Assembly (NCBI GenBank): GCA_002327225.1
Contig: DCUN01000163.1
Location: forward strand, 1 to 9,035
Length of the DNA: 9,035 nucleotides
Source: Desulfobulbaceae bacterium UBA2213
Lineage (GTDB): Bacteria > Desulfobacterota > Desulfobulbia > Desulfobulbales > Desulfocapsaceae
Reading direction: 5' to 3'
The translations under genes and the position numbers were made by a program. Positions 6,902 to 9,035 of this stretch are shown piece after piece (positions within the stretch are counted from its first letter, which is position 1; every line of letters starts with the position of its first letter). Under the pieces are notes generated by a model, which saw only the letters and a list, made by a program, of their open reading frames with translations, had not been told where the DNA came from and ran no database searches.

Positions 6902-8689
6902 ATGCTCCAAAGGCTTATACAACGGCTTACACAATGGCTTACAGCGAAGCGGTGGCGGATTATCCTGACCGGGGTGCTGGTCAGCGTGCTGCCCATCGTC
7001 ATCCTTGCCACCTTTGTTATCTCCGAGATTTACCACCATTTCACGGAACGGGTCATGGCCGACAGCCTGCTGGCCGCCAGGGTTTTCGCCGACCGGATCA
7101 CCGACCGTCTGGACGGCGATATCGCCTATGGCAAGGCCTACGCGGCAAGGCCCTATCTGCTGGAAGGGCTGCAGCGGGGAGACAAAAAGGAGCTGGACAG
7201 ACATCTCAGGAACCTGATCGAGAATTCCCTGACCATGGAAAGGGTCTTCCTCACCTCGCCGGCCGGCATCCAACTGGCCGCCTATCCCGAAGACCCCGCC
7301 ACCCTGGGCAAAGATTTTTCCCACCGGGACTGGTATCAGGGGGTCTCCAAAGGCTGGCAGCCCTATATCTCGGAATTCTACCTCCGGGCGGCCAGGCCCC
7401 AGCGCCAACTCTTTGCCATCGCCCTGCCGCTGAGGGCCAGCGACCAGAGCGTCGTCGGCATCCTGGTCATGCAGCCCAAGGCGGAGTATATCCAGGCGCT
7501 CCTGGCCCATGGCCCTGATGACGGGCCGGGGATTGAGGGTCATGCCTATGTGGTGGACAACCGGGGCCGGGTCATCTATCACCCCGATCTGAAAAACGTT
7601 GAAGACCTGGCTGATTTCTCGGCCCGCCCCGGTGTGCAGCGGTTGCTGCAAGGGGAGGCGGGGGCGAAAACCGTCGGTTGCAGCATCCACATGGAACGAG
7701 AAATCATCGCCTATGTGCCGGTCCGGAAGACCGGCTGGGGCGTGGTCATCTACAACTCCCAACGGGTGCTGTTCGCCCCGCTCCGGCATCTGCTTTACGG
7801 CATCCTCGGCTTCGCCGTCGTCATGCTGACGCTGGGCGGTTTTGTCGCCTACCGGGGCGCGGATATTTTTGCCTGTACCGCCCGGCTCAACCGGGAGCTG
7901 GCCCAGGCCAATGAGGAATATCTGGTGATGAACGAGGAGCTCAAGGCCCAGCAGCAGGAGCTGACGCTGCTCAACCAGCGGCTGGAGAAGGCCACCCGGG
8001 CCAAGTCCGATTTTCTCGCCAACATGAGCCATGAACTGCGCACCCCCATGAATTCCATCCTCGGCTTCTCGGAGGTCTTGCGGGAGCAAATGGCAGGCGA
8101 GCTCAACGAGAAGCAGCATGAATATGTCAACTATATCCACGGCAGCGGCAAACACCTGCTGTCCCTGATCAATGACATCCTCGATCTGGCCAAGGTCGAG
8201 GCTGGCAAGATGACCCTGGAGGCCAACAGCTTTGCCCTGCAAGCCCTGCTGGTGTCGTCCATGACCATGTTCAAGGAAAAGGCGATCAAGCATGGCATCG
8301 CCATGGAGCTTGACCTTGACCCCGCCCTGACGGATGAGCTGATCGAGGCGGACGAAAGAAAGCTCAAGCAGATCCTCTTCAACCTCCTGAGCAACGCCGT
8401 GAAGTTCACGCCGCCCGGGAAAGCCGTCCGGGTATCCCTGCGCCGCGAGCCGGACAACGTCGTCCTGGCAGTGGAGGACGAGGGGATCGGGATCCATCCC
8501 GACGAGCTCGGAAAGGTGTTCGAAAAGTTCTTCCAAGGGAGGAACGCCATCGACCGGTCCGCCCGCGGGACCGGGCTGGGCCTGACCCTGGTCAAGCATA
8601 TCGTCGAGGCCCACGGGGGAAGCGTCCGCGTTGAAAGCCGGCTCGGGCATGGCAGCACGTTCTCCCTGGTGTTTCCAATAGAATCCTGA
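6902..8689 (+). CDS. dCache-type membrane sensor histidine kinase
   Basis: A 595-residue two-component kinase. It has a basic N-terminus, a membrane helix (about 19-40), and a large extracytoplasmic region (about 41-290) with dCache character (HRDWYQGVSKGWQPYISEFY near 141-160, FAIALPLR at 171-178, HAYVVDNRGRVIYHPD at 214-229). A second helix (about 297-317) follows. I see no HAMP domain; instead a coiled coil (about 327-370, rich in E, Q and L) leads into HisKA with His377 in MSHELRTPMNS. The HATPase_c domain has N-box NLLSNAVKFTP (Asn498), G1 EDEGIGI (525-531) and G2 GTGLGL (556-561). All catalytic residues are present. dCache regions often bind small organic ligands directly, but the ligand cannot be read here. 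The gene lies one base after the CheR stop and 14 bases before the response regulator, its probable partner. Confidence 0.95.
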   Translation: MLQRLIQRLTQWLTAKRWRIILTGVLVSVLPIVILATFVISEIYHHFTERVMADSLLAARVFADRITDRLDGDIAYGKAYAARPYLLEGLQRGDKKELDRHLRNLIENSLTMERVFLTSPAGIQLAAYPEDPATLGKDFSHRDWYQGVSKGWQPYISEFYLRAARPQRQLFAIALPLRASDQSVVGILVMQPKAEYIQALLAHGPDDGPGIEGHAYVVDNRGRVIYHPDLKNVEDLADFSARPGVQRLLQGEAGAKTVGCSIHMEREIIAYVPVRKTGWGVVIYNSQRVLFAPLRHLLYGILGFAVVMLTLGGFVAYRGADIFACTARLNRELAQANEEYLVMNEELKAQQQELTLLNQRLEKATRAKSDFLANMSHELRTPMNSILGFSEVLREQMAGELNEKQHEYVNYIHGSGKHLLSLINDILDLAKVEAGKMTLEANSFALQALLVSSMTMFKEKAIKHGIAMELDLDPALTDELIEADERKLKQILFNLLSNAVKFTPPGKAVRVSLRREPDNVVLAVEDEGIGIHPDELGKVFEKFFQGRNAIDRSARGTGLGLTLVKHIVEAHGGSVRVESRLGHGSTFSLVFPIES

Positions 8690-8703
8690 CGGAGGGGGCG
8701 CCG

Positions 8704-9035
8704 ATGCCGAAGACAATCCTGGTCGTCGAGGACGAGCCGGGGATCCGCCTGAGCCTCTCGGACGAGCTCGAATCCGTTGGCTATCGGGTCGTCACGGCCG
8801 AGAACGGCGAGAAGGCCCTGGCGGCCGCCGGCCGCGAGAAGCCGGACCTCATCATTCTCGACCTTATGATGCCCGTCCTCGACGGCACCGAGGTCTGCAA
8901 ACGGCTGCGGGCCCGCGGGGACAGGATCCCGATCATCATGCTCACGGTCCGGGACAAGGAGGTCGACAAGGTCCTGGGTCTCGAGCTGGGGGCCGACGAC
9001 TACATGACCAAGCCGTTCCACAAGGACGAGCTGGT
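8704..9035 (+). CDS. response regulator, receiver domain (3' end outside window)
   Basis: The first 110 codons of a two-component response regulator. The receiver domain is complete in its key residues: the acidic pair Glu9-Asp10 (VVEDE), phospho-acceptor Asp53 in IILDLMMP, Thr81 (IIMLT) and Lys103 in DDYMTKPF. The GADDYMTKPFHKDEL ending is typical of the OmpR/PhoB group, so a winged-helix DNA-binding domain is likely but lies beyond the window. GGAGG at 8691-8695, eight bases before the ATG, supports the start. It sits 14 bases after the dCache kinase and is presumably phosphorylated by it. Confidence 0.93.
   Translation, partial: MPKTILVVEDEPGIRLSLSDELESVGYRVVTAENGEKALAAAGREKPDLIILDLMMPVLDGTEVCKRLRARGDRIPIIMLTVRDKEVDKVLGLELGADDYMTKPFHKDEL

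Noticed and set aside
8400..8689. Apparent shift of glycine codons from GGC to GGG/GGA in the ATPase domain of the second kinase, hinting at domain shuffling
   Set aside because: Local counts differ (six of six GGC over residues 388-465, two of twelve after residue 506), but GGG also occurs often in the first 370 codons, so the sample is too small to claim a recombination joint.
6022..9021. Long open frames on the - strand (329, 609 and 296 codons) opposite the CheR, kinase and regulator genes
   Set aside because: They lie antisense to genes with unmistakable domains, arise from the high G+C content, and their translations are low-complexity (G, Q, H, D-rich) without recognisable domains.

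Overview
The window looks like chromosomal DNA of a Gram-negative bacterium. The best guess is an anaerobic Desulfobacterota (Desulfobulbales-like), because the ZraS/HydH-type kinase, the nucleosidase-like protein and the cold-shock protein resemble those I know from that group. This is inference from protein character only. No mobile element, RNA gene or CRISPR array was found.

Left block (1-1545, + strand): the 3' end of a glycogen branching enzyme gene (glgB), then a 68-residue protein of unknown function, then a DUF4126-type membrane protein. The three are separated by only 13 and 23 bases, so they probably share a transcript. Middle block (1583-5169, - strand, converging on the left block): a 568-residue conserved protein whose C-terminal half carries nucleoside phosphorylase/nucleosidase-like motifs. 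It overlaps by 13 bases a 630-residue membrane sensor histidine kinase of the ZraS/HydH (NtrC-type) class. A candidate promoter interlocked with an inverted repeat lies upstream. Next, also on the - strand, is a single cold-shock protein gene (5403-5603) with its own strong intrinsic terminator.

An AT-rich divergent intergenic region of 376 bases (5604-5979) separates these from the right block on the + strand (5980-9035): a CheR-type methyltransferase, a dCache-type sensor histidine kinase, and a response regulator cut by the window end. The spacings are 1 and 14 bases and the ribosome binding sites are strong, so this is an apparent CheR-kinase-regulator signalling operon. It is distinctly richer in G+C than the left two-thirds of the window.

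Two separate signal-transduction modules therefore flank the csp gene. One kinase (1583-3475) has no partner regulator in the window and is co-transcribed with the nucleosidase-like protein. The other (6902-8689) has its regulator directly downstream and a methyltransferase directly upstream. No function is established for either module; the pairing of an uncharacterised nucleosidase-like protein with a sensor kinase is the most interesting lead.
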